Of a stretch of DNA of 64,000 nt, positions 17,731-26,734 are shown piece by piece (within the stretch, counting starts at the first letter, position 1; every line of letters starts with the position of its first letter). The notes beneath the pieces were generated by a model that had not been told where the DNA came from, searched no databases, and saw nothing but the letters and a program-made list of their open reading frames with translations. The stretch is from positions 4,658 through 68,657 of the forward strand of contig JAEZRV010000031.1 of assembly GCA_023444055.1 (NCBI GenBank), in the 5' to 3' direction. The position numbers were made by a program, and so were the translations under genes. This stretch comes from Bacillota bacterium. GTDB lineage: Bacteria > Bacillota > Clostridia > Acetivibrionales > DSM-1351.

Positions 17731-18960
17731 ATGAAAAGAATACATCTTTTATTATATAAATATCGGGTATTAATGGGTGTTATCCCGGTGGCTATAGGAC
17801 TTCTGTATTTTGTTTTAGATGAGAGCAAAAGGTTTAGTAAGCCAATGCTGGGAATAGGTACAGCGGTCATGTTTATCGGTATAATTTTAAGGATATGGAC
17901 AGCTATGTATAACTGGGAAAATATCAATTCTGTTGAACCTATAGCAACTAATGGTATTATTACAAATGGTCCTTACCGATATTGCAGAAACCCAATGTAT
18001 TTTAGTGCAATTATCCTTACTCTTGGGTTTAGTTTGATTTTTGGTTCGTGGCAGGTTGTACTTATCGCTGTTTTACCGACTATAGCAGTACATTTGCATC
18101 AAATATATGTAGAAGAGAAATACTTGATGACTATATGTAATGAATTTTATGATACATATAAAAAAAAGGTTCCGAGGCTATTACCATATCATGGCAAAGT
18201 TCTTGCAATTCCAGTCCAGGGCAAAGCCAATTGGAAACGCGGTCTTCAGAGGGATGCTGGACCAATCTTCGGAGGAATTGTATTCGTGTTTTTAATCGCC
18301 ATTTTAATGCCTTTTTTAAAGTATGATTACCTATTTCTTGGAGTTGCCGTTGTAGTCACTGTTATTTTAAACTTTATCATTGTAGGAAAAATAAAGTCAG
18401 ATGCGGATAAAGTTAAAATGATACCATCAACGGCTCCGCCGCATGTATTACTGCAACCCTTACGATATATATTGTTTTCAACCCAAAAGTATATTGATAG
18501 CTTAAATATAGATAAGGAAATTGAAAATCCTGTAGTTTTGGATTTAGGCTGTGGACCAGGATATTATTCTTTACCATTGGCAGAGAATATTAATGGAACT
18601 GTGATTGCGATGGATATCAGAGAAAAAATGTTGCAGATAACTAAAAATAGAGCTGAGAAGAAGAATTTGAATAACATCAGATATCTAAAGGGAGATAGTA
18701 GTAGGATTGATTTATCAGATAATTCTGTTGATCTAATCTGCATTAACCTAGTTCTTGGCGAGATTGTTAAGATGGATGAAAGTATCAATGAAATAGCAAG
18801 AATATTGAAACCTCTGGGGCGAATCAGTATAATGGAATCTATCTTTGATGATCATTATATGAATGTGCAGGAAGTAAAGGAGCTATTTGAGAAGGAAGGT
18901 TTTTCTTTTGAGATGGTAGAGAAGAAAAGGACTTATTATATTCTTGAGGCTCACAAATAA
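17731..18960 (+). CDS. Fusion of an isoprenylcysteine-carboxylmethyltransferase-like membrane domain and a class I methyltransferase
   Basis: A 409-residue protein. Residues about 1-150 hold several membrane helices and the ICMT/PEMT signature GPYRYCRNPMYFS, with the trailing EEKYL and YKKKVPRLLP. After two more hydrophobic segments (about 175-215) comes a soluble Rossmann domain with VLDLGCGPGYYS near 270, AMDIREKML and LKGDSSRIDLS. The ICMT-like half binds SAM at the membrane and methylates isoprenoid or lipid substrates in characterised relatives. The second half resembles UbiE/menaquinone-type methyltransferases. Two methyltransferase domains in one chain suggests two successive methylations of a membrane-embedded prenylated compound. 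It starts at ATG with GGAGGAAATTTA upstream, 16 bp after the U32 pair. Confidence 0.8.
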   Translation: MKRIHLLLYKYRVLMGVIPVAIGLLYFVLDESKRFSKPMLGIGTAVMFIGIILRIWTAMYNWENINSVEPIATNGIITNGPYRYCRNPMYFSAIILTLGFSLIFGSWQVVLIAVLPTIAVHLHQIYVEEKYLMTICNEFYDTYKKKVPRLLPYHGKVLAIPVQGKANWKRGLQRDAGPIFGGIVFVFLIAILMPFLKYDYLFLGVAVVVTVILNFIIVGKIKSDADKVKMIPSTAPPHVLLQPLRYILFSTQKYIDSLNIDKEIENPVVLDLGCGPGYYSLPLAENINGTVIAMDIREKMLQITKNRAEKKNLNNIRYLKGDSSRIDLSDNSVDLICINLVLGEIVKMDESINEIARILKPLGRISIMESIFDDHYMNVQEVKELFEKEGFSFEMVEKKRTYYILEAHK

Positions 18961-18980
18961 AATTTTAGAAGGAGATAGAT

Positions 18981-19940
18981 ATGAAATTAAAGTATGATTG
19001 TATGGAGTATTTAAAGAGGCAGAATGAACCATGGGTAGAATATGGTATCAGTAAATTTCTTGAACAGGATGAGAATGTTGCAAAGGAAAAGAAAAATCGG
19101 TTACTAGAATGTGATGAAGTAAAAAAGACCGTAGAAATTGTTGAACAGTGGCCAGAGCCACCATTGGTCAGACATAATGACGTAAATCATCCTATTCACA
19201 AAGCACACCTTTTACTAGAAATGGGATTGGATCGTTCAGATAAGGTGCTGCAGGACCTGGCAAATAAAATCTTTGAAAACCAAGATGAAGATGGTGTGTT
19301 CCTATCTTTATTACATGTTCCAGAATCGTATGGAGGTGCAAAAGAGCCGCATATGGACTGGTTAATGTGTGATTTTCCCCTGCTAATCCATTTTTTAATA
19401 GCATTAGGATATAAAGAGGATGAACGGGTAAAGAAAGGGATTCAATTTTTGATTTCAAAAGCAGAGGATAATGGATGGAGATGTTCTGGCTCTGTCAATA
19501 AATTCCGTGGACCGGGGAGAAAAACAGATTATTGCCCAGTGGGATCACTGTGGTCTTTACAAGTTTTTTCATTGTTATCAGAATATCACAATGAAGAATT
19601 TGTGAAAAATGCTATTGATTCAATTTGTAATCATTGGATAAATACAAAGGAACGAAAGATATATATGTTTGGAATGGGAACCGATTTTAAAAAGTTGAAA
19701 TACCCTAATCACTGGTATGATATCATTCATGTTGTTCAAGTATTAAGTAAATTTGAATATGCAAAGCAACAGGTAGCTTACAATGAAATGCTAAACATAA
19801 TATTGGAAAAACAAAACGAGGATGGCTCTTTTATCCCAGAATCACAATATACAGGTTATAAAGGCTGGGATTTTGGACAAAAAAAGGTGTCATCGCCTAC
19901 ATTAACTTTAGCTATAGCTAGATTGGCAGCAAATATCTAA
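18981..19940 (+). CDS. Toroid protein of the prenyltransferase/squalene-cyclase repeat type
   Basis: A 319-residue protein with alpha/alpha-toroid repeats (NQDEDGVFLSLL, KQNEDGSFIPE, SPTLTLAIARLA). Unlike the fusion at 11677 it is about half length, has no signal peptide and shows no DxDD motif, so class II cyclase activity is not supported. DYCPVGSLWSLQV and HNDVNHPIHKAH contain the Asp, His and Cys residues seen in metal-binding toroids, but I cannot define a site. It may be a helper domain, a carrier for the hydrophobic chain or a divergent prenyl-acting enzyme. ATG 18981 has AAGGAGATA upstream. Confidence 0.65.
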   Translation: MKLKYDCMEYLKRQNEPWVEYGISKFLEQDENVAKEKKNRLLECDEVKKTVEIVEQWPEPPLVRHNDVNHPIHKAHLLLEMGLDRSDKVLQDLANKIFENQDEDGVFLSLLHVPESYGGAKEPHMDWLMCDFPLLIHFLIALGYKEDERVKKGIQFLISKAEDNGWRCSGSVNKFRGPGRKTDYCPVGSLWSLQVFSLLSEYHNEEFVKNAIDSICNHWINTKERKIYMFGMGTDFKKLKYPNHWYDIIHVVQVLSKFEYAKQQVAYNEMLNIILEKQNEDGSFIPESQYTGYKGWDFGQKKVSSPTLTLAIARLAANI

Positions 19941-19977
19941 ATGCAGTTTAGTAGATTGTATATTTAAGGAGGAGTAT

Positions 19978-20784
19978 ATGTTTGCAGGAATTGATATTGG
20001 CTCCAGTTCTACCAATGTTGTTTTTATTAATAGTGAAAAAGAAATAATATGTTATGAGGTGATTCCAACAAGTCCGAATCATAAAGAATCCGCCCAAAAA
20101 GCAGTAAGCTCATTATGTGAAAAGAACAATCTTTCGGAGTCTGATATAACTTATCTTGTGAGTACTGGATATGGAAGAAAAAATGTGAATGAAACCGATA
20201 AAAATGTCACTGAAATATCATGTCATGCCAAGGGTGCGATACACTTCTATCCACAAGCAAGAACAATTTTAGATATTGGTGGACAAGACAGCAAGGTAAT
20301 AAAAGTGAATGAACATGGAAGAGTTGAAGACTTCATAATGAATGAAAAGTGTGCTGCTGGTACCGGAAGGTTCCTTGAGGCCATGGCAAGAATTCTTGAT
20401 GTTCGTATTGACCAGATGGGGGAACTGTCAGCACACGCTACGAAAGAGGTTAAGCTAAGCAGTGTCTGTACAGTATTTGCAGAGTCTGAAGTTATATCTA
20501 AGATAGCTGAGGAAAATACTATCGAAGACATTATTGATGGGATTCATAATTCTGTATGTTGCAGAACCATTGCACTGTTAGAAAAAGCAAAGATAGATCC
20601 TCTTGTTGTTATGACTGGTGGAGTAGCCAAAAATAAGGGTTTGGTTTATAAACTAGAAAAACAAATTGGTCAAAAGGTCTATGTGCCTCCAGAGCCTCAA
20701 ATAGTCGGTGCGCTTGGAGCCGCTCTTATTGCCTTAGAAGAATATGGAAAAAAGGGAAGATTTATTAAAAGTGAGACAACGTGA
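19978..20784 (+). CDS. 2-Hydroxyacyl-CoA dehydratase activase (BadF/BadG/BcrA/HgdC family ATPase)
   Basis: A 268-residue ASKHA-fold ATPase with GIDIGSSSTN at the N-terminus, STGYGR, DIGGQDSK, NEKCAAGTGRFLE and the Fe-S cysteine in SSVCTVFAESEV; MTGGVAKNKG closes the nucleotide site. Two conserved cysteines bridge a homodimer's 4Fe-4S cluster in known activases, which use ATP to deliver a low-potential electron to a dehydratase or reductase partner. The partners are the next two genes. ATG with AGGAGGAGT upstream. Full length for the family. Confidence 0.93.
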   Translation: MFAGIDIGSSSTNVVFINSEKEIICYEVIPTSPNHKESAQKAVSSLCEKNNLSESDITYLVSTGYGRKNVNETDKNVTEISCHAKGAIHFYPQARTILDIGGQDSKVIKVNEHGRVEDFIMNEKCAAGTGRFLEAMARILDVRIDQMGELSAHATKEVKLSSVCTVFAESEVISKIAEENTIEDIIDGIHNSVCCRTIALLEKAKIDPLVVMTGGVAKNKGLVYKLEKQIGQKVYVPPEPQIVGALGAALIALEEYGKKGRFIKSETT

Positions 20785-21775
20785 TATAAATATGGGTTAT
20801 TTATGCGGGAATAATTTACCCTATGAAATATTCCGCACATGCGGTATAAAACTCACAAAAATAAATTGCAATGGTCAGGTGTCAAGTAATTCCAAAATTC
20901 ATTTTCCTACATACATGTGCTCATATGCAATGAATTGTTTAGAATTATTTATAGAAGATAGTGACCATGATGGATATATTCTTGAGAATAGGTGTCATGC
21001 AATGATAGCTTTGTATGAGTATTTACGCGAGTATATGCCACATAAGAAACTATTTATGTTTAATACAGCAAAAACCAGTTCCAGACATGCTTCGAAAAAT
21101 TACTGCAATGAGATATCCAGACTAATAAAATTTTTGGAGGTAGAATTTAATATATCAGTTACTCATCAAGTATTGGAATTTAATAGAATTAATTTAGTAA
21201 ATGATCTTAAGCAAAAAAGGAAAATGATTGATCATATTGTAAAGAACTCAATCTCATTGGCTTTATCAGACATTGAAGTTCTTGAGATGCAAACATCAGA
21301 GCCTTTTGAGTTAGATGTGGAATTGAAAAAAATTGCTGAGCGAAAGCCAATAAATGGACAGGGTGCCGAAATTCTATTATGTGGGATGCACATTACCCCT
21401 TTGGATATTATTGATGTGATTAATGAGTATGGAGGTAAAGTAGTTTTATATGATAATTTCGAGAACAATGAATTAGATAACACCAATTTTAGTAATCGGT
21501 CTGAAACGGCAGATTTTAAACAACAGGAAAATCTGACGTGCAATTGGAATCCAGGATGGCTACAGTCCTTTGAAAATAAACTTGCCAGATATAGTATTAA
21601 AGGCATTATATTTTCGACTATTAAGTTCTGCCCAACTCAGTCATATGGAGTGATACTTCTAGCTAATTTGGCAAAGAAAAGAAACATACCATTCTTAGTA
21701 TTAAATGATTCTTTTTCAAGCAATTGTTCGGCGCAGGTTCGTACAAGAATTCAAGCCTTTCTAGAGTGCTTATAA
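20744..21775 (+). CDS. 2-Hydroxyacyl-CoA dehydratase / benzoyl-CoA-reductase-type subunit
   Basis: A protein of up to 343 residues in the HgdB/BcrC-type family. GYLCGNNLPYEIFRTCGI near the N-terminus is the usual opening of these subunits, and MCSYAMNCLE and FCPTQSYG supply cysteines for a 4Fe-4S cluster. The start is uncertain: ATG 20744 overlaps the activase by 41 bp, GTG 20771 has AGGGAAG upstream, and ATG 20792 fits the family N-terminus but lacks a clear ribosome binding site. With its neighbour it should form the electron-accepting component that dehydrates a 2-hydroxyacyl thioester or reduces an aromatic or unsaturated substrate. Some relatives are double-cubane-cluster proteins with unrelated substrates. 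Confidence 0.8.
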   Translation: MEKREDLLKVRQRDINMGYLCGNNLPYEIFRTCGIKLTKINCNGQVSSNSKIHFPTYMCSYAMNCLELFIEDSDHDGYILENRCHAMIALYEYLREYMPHKKLFMFNTAKTSSRHASKNYCNEISRLIKFLEVEFNISVTHQVLEFNRINLVNDLKQKRKMIDHIVKNSISLALSDIEVLEMQTSEPFELDVELKKIAERKPINGQGAEILLCGMHITPLDIIDVINEYGGKVVLYDNFENNELDNTNFSNRSETADFKQQENLTCNWNPGWLQSFENKLARYSIKGIIFSTIKFCPTQSYGVILLANLAKKRNIPFLVLNDSFSSNCSAQVRTRIQAFLECL

Positions 21776-21795
21776 TGAGGTGGGAGAGATATTAG

Positions 21796-22953
21796 ATGGA
21801 TATTAATGAACAATATTACGAAGATTTTTATTTCAGCTTAATTAAATTTCAATATAGGTTTTATCGTGATATGGCCAAGAACCAAGGAAAAATTATTTTT
21901 AAGGATATAGGATTTCCGCAAGAATTAATTTTAGGCGCAGGGCTTATGCCGGTCATTGTAGAGTCAATGATTGGATTGCTTCCCCCAACACTATTAAATG
22001 AAAAAGGGTTTGATAAGGCAAATAGTATATTTTATGATACGGGGAGTTGTAGTTTTCATCGCTTAGCTCTGTCGGCCATTCACAATAACTTGGTCGAATT
22101 GCCAAATGCCTTTATAGGTTTAAATGCATGTCAGGAAGTAGTTAATGATTTTTTTGTTATATCCAATGAGCATCAAATACCTTTTTATGCTGTTGACTTA
22201 CCATATGAAAGAACAGAGGATGCAGTATTGTATGTTGAGAAACAATATGAAGAGACATTTGAAAAGCTATGTAAACTCTCAGGCGAAGGCGTGAATTATT
22301 CGAAATTAATAGAAACTATTAAACTTTCCAATGCAGCGTCAAACTATTTTAGAAAGGCTAATAGTATCAGAAAAGAATATCCAGGATTGATTTATGGTGG
22401 ACCAATGCTCAAATTTGTCAATCTTGTCATGATGTTTGGGACAGAAGGTGCTTTACAGGTGGCCCGTGAATATTATGAAACATGTAGTAGGTATGCTCAA
22501 TCTGGAGAGAGAAAGGTAAATTCAAAATGTAAAATTCTGTGGTGCAACATGGGGATCAACTATGATGATAAATTTTATGAATACATTGAAAAAGAGCTAG
22601 GAGCAATGATCGTAATAGAGGAATTCAATATATTGCCAGAAGTAGAAATATCCACGGATAATCCTTTTTTAGGACTAGCTAAAAGAACGCTAAATACTTC
22701 CTTTATAAGCGATGCGAGATTGCGGGCTGAGAACTTAGTGAAATTAGCTAATGATTATGATGTGGATGGTGTTGTATTTTTTTCTCATATGAATTGCAGG
22801 TTTTTTAATTCAAAATTTAATATTTTAAAGAAATATTTAAATCAAAAGGGTATTCCTATAATAGAACTGAGTGGAGACTGTATAGATAAACGGAGCTATA
22901 ATAGGGCACAACTAATAACCAGGCTTGAGGCCTTTGTGGAAATGATTTCTTAG
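21796..22953 (+). CDS. 2-Hydroxyacyl-CoA dehydratase-type subunit (second)
   Basis: A 385-residue paralog-type partner of the preceding subunit. GFPQELILGAGLMPV, DTGSCSFHRL, NACQEV, HMNCRFFNSK and GDCIDKRSYNRAQLITRLEAF follow the HgdA/HgdB plan, including the closing R-x-Q-x-x-T-R-x-E-A-F element seen across the family. Cysteines in the GSC, NAC and MNC positions are suited to cluster binding. It starts with ATG downstream of GGTGGGAGAG, 20 bp after the preceding stop. With the activase it gives a complete ATP-driven, low-potential reduction or dehydration system inside the cluster. Confidence 0.83.
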   Translation: MDINEQYYEDFYFSLIKFQYRFYRDMAKNQGKIIFKDIGFPQELILGAGLMPVIVESMIGLLPPTLLNEKGFDKANSIFYDTGSCSFHRLALSAIHNNLVELPNAFIGLNACQEVVNDFFVISNEHQIPFYAVDLPYERTEDAVLYVEKQYEETFEKLCKLSGEGVNYSKLIETIKLSNAASNYFRKANSIRKEYPGLIYGGPMLKFVNLVMMFGTEGALQVAREYYETCSRYAQSGERKVNSKCKILWCNMGINYDDKFYEYIEKELGAMIVIEEFNILPEVEISTDNPFLGLAKRTLNTSFISDARLRAENLVKLANDYDVDGVVFFSHMNCRFFNSKFNILKKYLNQKGIPIIELSGDCIDKRSYNRAQLITRLEAFVEMIS

Positions 22954-22963
22954 GAGGATGAAT

Positions 22964-24925
22964 ATGTTTAAGAGTTTAATTGATATGCTAAACACCAATA
23001 AGTCAGATGATGTGGGAATTACTTTTATTTTAAATGAGAATAGTGAAAAATTTGTATCTTATAATAATTTGTTTGAAAAGGCTGCATGTTCGCTGCATGT
23101 ATTACAGAGCAAAGGGATTAAACCAGGAGATAAAATAATACTTCAAATTGAAGATTTGGAAAAATATATTTATTCATTGTGGGCATGTATTTTAGGGGGG
23201 ATTATCCCGGTTCCGTTGTCAGTTGGGATTACTGATGAACAAATTGCAAGATTATTTAGGGTTTATAATTTATTTGAACAGCCATATGTACTGACTACAG
23301 ATGGTGTTTTTAAAACAGTCAAAAGATTTGAAGAAAATGCATCCTCCGAAATAATTGGAAAATTTGATCATAAACAAGTTATACTTTATGATCAAATTGA
23401 TCAAGGGATTGAAAAGGGGATTATATCCGATGCTGACTTGGATGATATCGCTCTTATTATGTTTTCATCCGGATCAACCGGGGAACCCAAAGGTGTCAAA
23501 ACAACACATAGAAATATCTTAGTGACAAATGAAGATTTAATCGAGAAATTCAATGTTGATTCAAGTGATGTTTCATTACATTGGATGCCATTAACCCATA
23601 TGGTTGGAATCGTTTTCTGCCATCTATTTCCGATAATGACATTAACACCGCAATACTTAATGGACAAAATGGTGTACATCAGATCACCAAAGATTTGGCT
23701 TAATAAAATATGCGAACACAGAGCGACTATATTATTAACTGCCAATTTTGGTATGAAATATTTAATGTCAAAGGTTGATAAGAATGAAAATAATGGTTGG
23801 GATCTATCGCATATCAAGGTAATTACAATTGGAGGCGAACTATTGTCCTCTTCGTTGTTTGATTCGTTCCTTTTATTTTTTAAAGATTATGGGATTAAGA
23901 AATGTATGATTAGTCCGGTATATGGAGTGACAGAGGCAATGGTTGTGGCCTGTGTATCCCAAGAAAAAGTAATTAATTCGTATTGTTTGGACAGAGGTAG
24001 CCTGTCTATTGGTTCAGATATAAAAGAAAATCTGCAGGAAGGAATTACCTTCGTTGGACTTGGTACTCCACCCAAACGTTGCAAAGTAAGAATCTGTGAT
24101 AACGAAGATAATATTTTAGCAGAGGGAAAAGTAGGTCATATTCAGGTTAGTGGCCCTAATGTTACCCCCGGGTATTATCTGCCTGTAAATGATGCATTTT
24201 CTGCGGATGACTGGTATAAAACTGGAGATGTCGGATTTATTCAAAATGAGGAGGTTATCATTACAGGGCGTGCAAAGGAAATGATAATCGTGAATATGGT
24301 CAATTACTATCTATTTGATATTGAGTCAGTGATAGAAAAGGTAGATCATTCACTGGTTGGAAACATAGCAGCCTGCGGTATTATTAATAAAGATACATTA
24401 GAGGATGATGTTATATTATTTATCCAGAATGAAGGCAATGAACAGCAAAGATTGAGTGAATTGATATCAGGAATTAAGTATTCAGTTAAATCTAAGATAG
24501 GACTGGATATTAAATATGTAATTCCTTTAAAAGAGTTACCAAGAACAGGAGTTGGCAAGGTTGGTCGTATAGTTTTAAAGAATAGATATTTAAACGGGGA
24601 ATTTAATGAAATTATTGCCAAAACAAATTTAATATCAACAGATAAAAAAAATGAATCGTATGAACAGTATAATGGAATTGATGTCAGTGAAAAATTAATA
24701 GAAATTATTAAGTCGGTACTGAAGATTGAAAATGTAATGTTATCAGATAATATCTTTGAACTGGATGTACAATCACTGACGGCTATGCAGATTGCTGTGG
24801 AAATTGAAGACTATTTCGGTATTCTTTTTGAACTTAGGGGGTTATACGAAAATCCATCAGTTGGGGATATATCAAATAAAATTAAAGAATTATTAGTGGA
24901 AAAATCAACTGCAAATGGGATTTGA
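22964..24925 (+). CDS. Acyl-AMP ligase with C-terminal acyl carrier domain
   Basis: A 653-residue ANL-superfamily enzyme. The AMP-binding core MFSSGSTGEPKG is near residue 175, PVYGVTEAM is the A5-like motif, YKTGDVGFI near 425 binds the ribose and adenine, and ELPRTGVGKVGR supplies the C-terminal catalytic lysine. Residues about 575-650 form a carrier domain with LDVQSLTAM, where Ser replaces the usual DSL context but keeps the phosphopantetheine serine. It should activate a carboxylic acid and load it on its own carrier, giving a thioester for the dehydratase subunits next door. ATG 22964 is preferred since AGGAGG ends 6 bp upstream; ATG 22958 touches that site. It is the last gene of the cluster. 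Confidence 0.85.
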   Translation: MFKSLIDMLNTNKSDDVGITFILNENSEKFVSYNNLFEKAACSLHVLQSKGIKPGDKIILQIEDLEKYIYSLWACILGGIIPVPLSVGITDEQIARLFRVYNLFEQPYVLTTDGVFKTVKRFEENASSEIIGKFDHKQVILYDQIDQGIEKGIISDADLDDIALIMFSSGSTGEPKGVKTTHRNILVTNEDLIEKFNVDSSDVSLHWMPLTHMVGIVFCHLFPIMTLTPQYLMDKMVYIRSPKIWLNKICEHRATILLTANFGMKYLMSKVDKNENNGWDLSHIKVITIGGELLSSSLFDSFLLFFKDYGIKKCMISPVYGVTEAMVVACVSQEKVINSYCLDRGSLSIGSDIKENLQEGITFVGLGTPPKRCKVRICDNEDNILAEGKVGHIQVSGPNVTPGYYLPVNDAFSADDWYKTGDVGFIQNEEVIITGRAKEMIIVNMVNYYLFDIESVIEKVDHSLVGNIAACGIINKDTLEDDVILFIQNEGNEQQRLSELISGIKYSVKSKIGLDIKYVIPLKELPRTGVGKVGRIVLKNRYLNGEFNEIIAKTNLISTDKKNESYEQYNGIDVSEKLIEIIKSVLKIENVMLSDNIFELDVQSLTAMQIAVEIEDYFGILFELRGLYENPSVGDISNKIKELLVEKSTANGI

Positions 24926-25005
24926 GAATGGACAGTACATCCAAAAACTGAACACTTTTTTCATCGACTATACATAACATGATTAAAAAGCAACCAATCA
25001 AAATC

Positions 25006-25045
25006 TAATCCTCCAACTGAAGCTAAAACTTCAATTGTAGGATTA
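25006..25045. repeat. Imperfect inverted repeat in the gap after cluster A
   Basis: The arms 25006-25022 and 25029-25045 pair at 15 of 17 positions around a 6-nt loop. No T-run follows on either strand, so it is not a convincing terminator. A palindrome GTTAGCTAAC lies just to the right. The surrounding 24926-25154 has no gene; a short minus-strand frame (IAEVAAEQEIISHSD) is unassigned. Confidence 0.45.
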
Positions 25046-25154
25046 ACTAGTTAGCTAACATTTAATCTGTTTATTCCATAATTCTATAAAATCAGAGTGG
25101 CTTATTATTTCTTGTTCAGCAGCAACTTCTGCAATAGAAATTGCTGTGGTGAAA

Positions 25155-25400
25155 TCAGCTTCTGAGGTTTATTGGTGTTTGATATATATTTAGATTTTCA
25201 ATTTTTAAAGCAAATCCAGATTTTACATTATCAAAATATATATTAAAAAATTCTTCATCTACACCAGAAAATAATTTTGTCCTTGACCATATGTTTTCTG
25301 GTGTATCGCATATAATTTCATTAAGTGAAAATTCTCCAATGATTTTTCCAACTGGCATGGTAGAGTAAATAAATACTGAATCAACATTTTCTTTGAATAT
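25155..25400 (-). pseudogene. ASCH-domain-like fragment joined to transposase remnant
   Basis: About 80 residues reading VFIYSTMPVGKIIGEF, then TPENIWSRTKLFSG and EEFFNIYFDNVKSGFAL. This resembles the middle of small ASCH/EVE-like proteins (predicted RNA-binding, often toxin-antitoxin or regulation related). The true N-terminus is absent: upstream it is fused in frame to an IS6-type transposase fragment at about 25400. It looks like the product of an insertion or deletion rather than a working gene. Confidence 0.55.
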
Positions 25401-25855
25401 TTTCTTTCTATTATCTCTAGTCAAAGAAAGCCAGAAATCAATAGTGTTTCCAGCAGAATCAACTGTACGGTAAAGGTACATATTCTTTCCACGTAGTTTA
25501 AGGTAAGTTTCATCAAGACGCTAGGAATCATTTGTTGTGTTGAGATGTTTCCTTAATTTTGAAGAAAGAACAGGTGAAAACTGTTTCACCCATCGATAAA
25601 TTGTAGAATGATGAAGAGTCAGGCCTCTTTCAGCCATAATTTCAGCTAAATCACGAAAGGAAAGAGAGTATTCTAAGTACCAACGAACACATAAAAGAAT
25701 AATACTGGCTTCATAATGTTTCCATTTAAATAGATTACCTTTGGTATTTTCATTTTCAATAGTGTTTATATGGAAGTTTACTCTTTTGAATTAGTTTGAT
25801 ACAATGGTAACATAATTTGGCAAAAAAATGTAGAGAGATTTCTTGTAACAGAACC
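25401..25855 (-). mobile_element. IS6-family insertion sequence remnant
   Basis: The minus strand from about 25780 encodes typical IS6/IS240 transposase sequence: NLFKWKHYEASIILL, VRWYLEYSLSFRDLAEIMAERG, HHSTIYRWVKQF, then DETYLKLRG and YLYRTVDSAGNTIDFWLS. An in-frame TAG at 25523-25521 replaces the tryptophan of NDSW, no start codon is in frame, and the C-terminal third including the last DDE acid is missing. The outer end is marked by CTTGTAACAGAACC at 25842-25855, close to the IS6 terminal repeat. The other end is lost. It is therefore immobile by itself. Confidence 0.85.
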
Positions 25856-25922
25856 AAAATAAAAACATTATTACCATATGCAGGGGAATAAGTGGGCGTG
25901 TCGAATAATTCTAGTGCAATTT

Positions 25923-26669
25923 TTAAGATTTATCAAGCCATTCATTTATAGTAACATTGATGTCAATTTTATTTTCCTTGTTGTAGAAATTATATTTCTC
26001 AACCACTCTAATAAGTTCATTAATGTACTCTTGTATAGGTTGGTTTTGACCTTTTAACAAGAAATATTGATGATCAGGATTGTTCTTTAACTTTTCATAT
26101 ATAAACGAATCATTAAAAGTATTAAAAAAAGAGTTACGTAATATTATAGTAATACTCTCCATCAAATCACTATCCAGATAAGAAGAATAGATAGATAGCA
26201 TCTCTAAGATATTATCTTTAAAGGCTTTATTAATATTCCGTATATAAATTATACTAACATGCGCGTCACGATGATCAGCGAAAAACCCCATTGCTTGAAT
26301 GTTTTCGAGACTGAAATTACTTTTTAACAGGTCAGCTATGGAATTATATTGTCTCCCTAATTTTTCGATGGACTTTACAGATGAAAGAATAAATGAAAAC
26401 AATAAATCCAACTGATTATATATGCTTATTCGTAGACTCTTTAAAGCATAAGCCTGCATTTTTTTTCTGTTTTCTTCTTCTTGTTTGAGTAGTTTTCTTT
26501 CAATCAAGATTACTATTATTATTGTTTGCAGCAACCCTGTTCCAAAATTGAGTAAGAAATTACTTGCAAAATCACTTTTATTTGAAACTAAAAAGTAATA
26601 AGCCACAAAGTTGCCCACAAGCAATATAAATATCCATCTATAATTTTTGACGTATTTTATATCTCTCAT
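25923..26669 (-). CDS. Hypothetical protein with two N-terminal membrane segments
   Basis: A 248-residue protein of unknown function. Two hydrophobic stretches (WIFILLVGNFVAYYFLV and LLQTIIIVILIERKLL) are followed by a Lys/Glu-rich helix (KQEEENRKKMQ) and a mostly helical cytoplasmic domain. The plan resembles small membrane effectors or sensors but no family is recognised. ATG 26669 is chosen because AGAGGAG lies 7 nt upstream; ATG 26690 would bury that site. It is 65 bp downstream of the zinc-ribbon gene on the same strand, so the two probably form an operon. Confidence 0.65.
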   Translation of the reverse strand: MRDIKYVKNYRWIFILLVGNFVAYYFLVSNKSDFASNFLLNFGTGLLQTIIIVILIERKLLKQEEENRKKMQAYALKSLRISIYNQLDLLFSFILSSVKSIEKLGRQYNSIADLLKSNFSLENIQAMGFFADHRDAHVSIIYIRNINKAFKDNILEMLSIYSSYLDSDLMESITIILRNSFFNTFNDSFIYEKLKNNPDHQYFLLKGQNQPIQEYINELIRVVEKYNFYNKENKIDINVTINEWLDKS

Positions 26670-26734
26670 ATCTTTTCTCCTCTTTTTCATAATATAAGCT
26701 CATAAAATATTTAGTTGCCAGAATTTTCGCTTAA

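Noticed and set aside
25006..25045. Inverted repeat after the ligase gene as terminator of cluster A
   Set aside because: Two mismatches in the stem and no T-run on either side; I report it only as a repeat.
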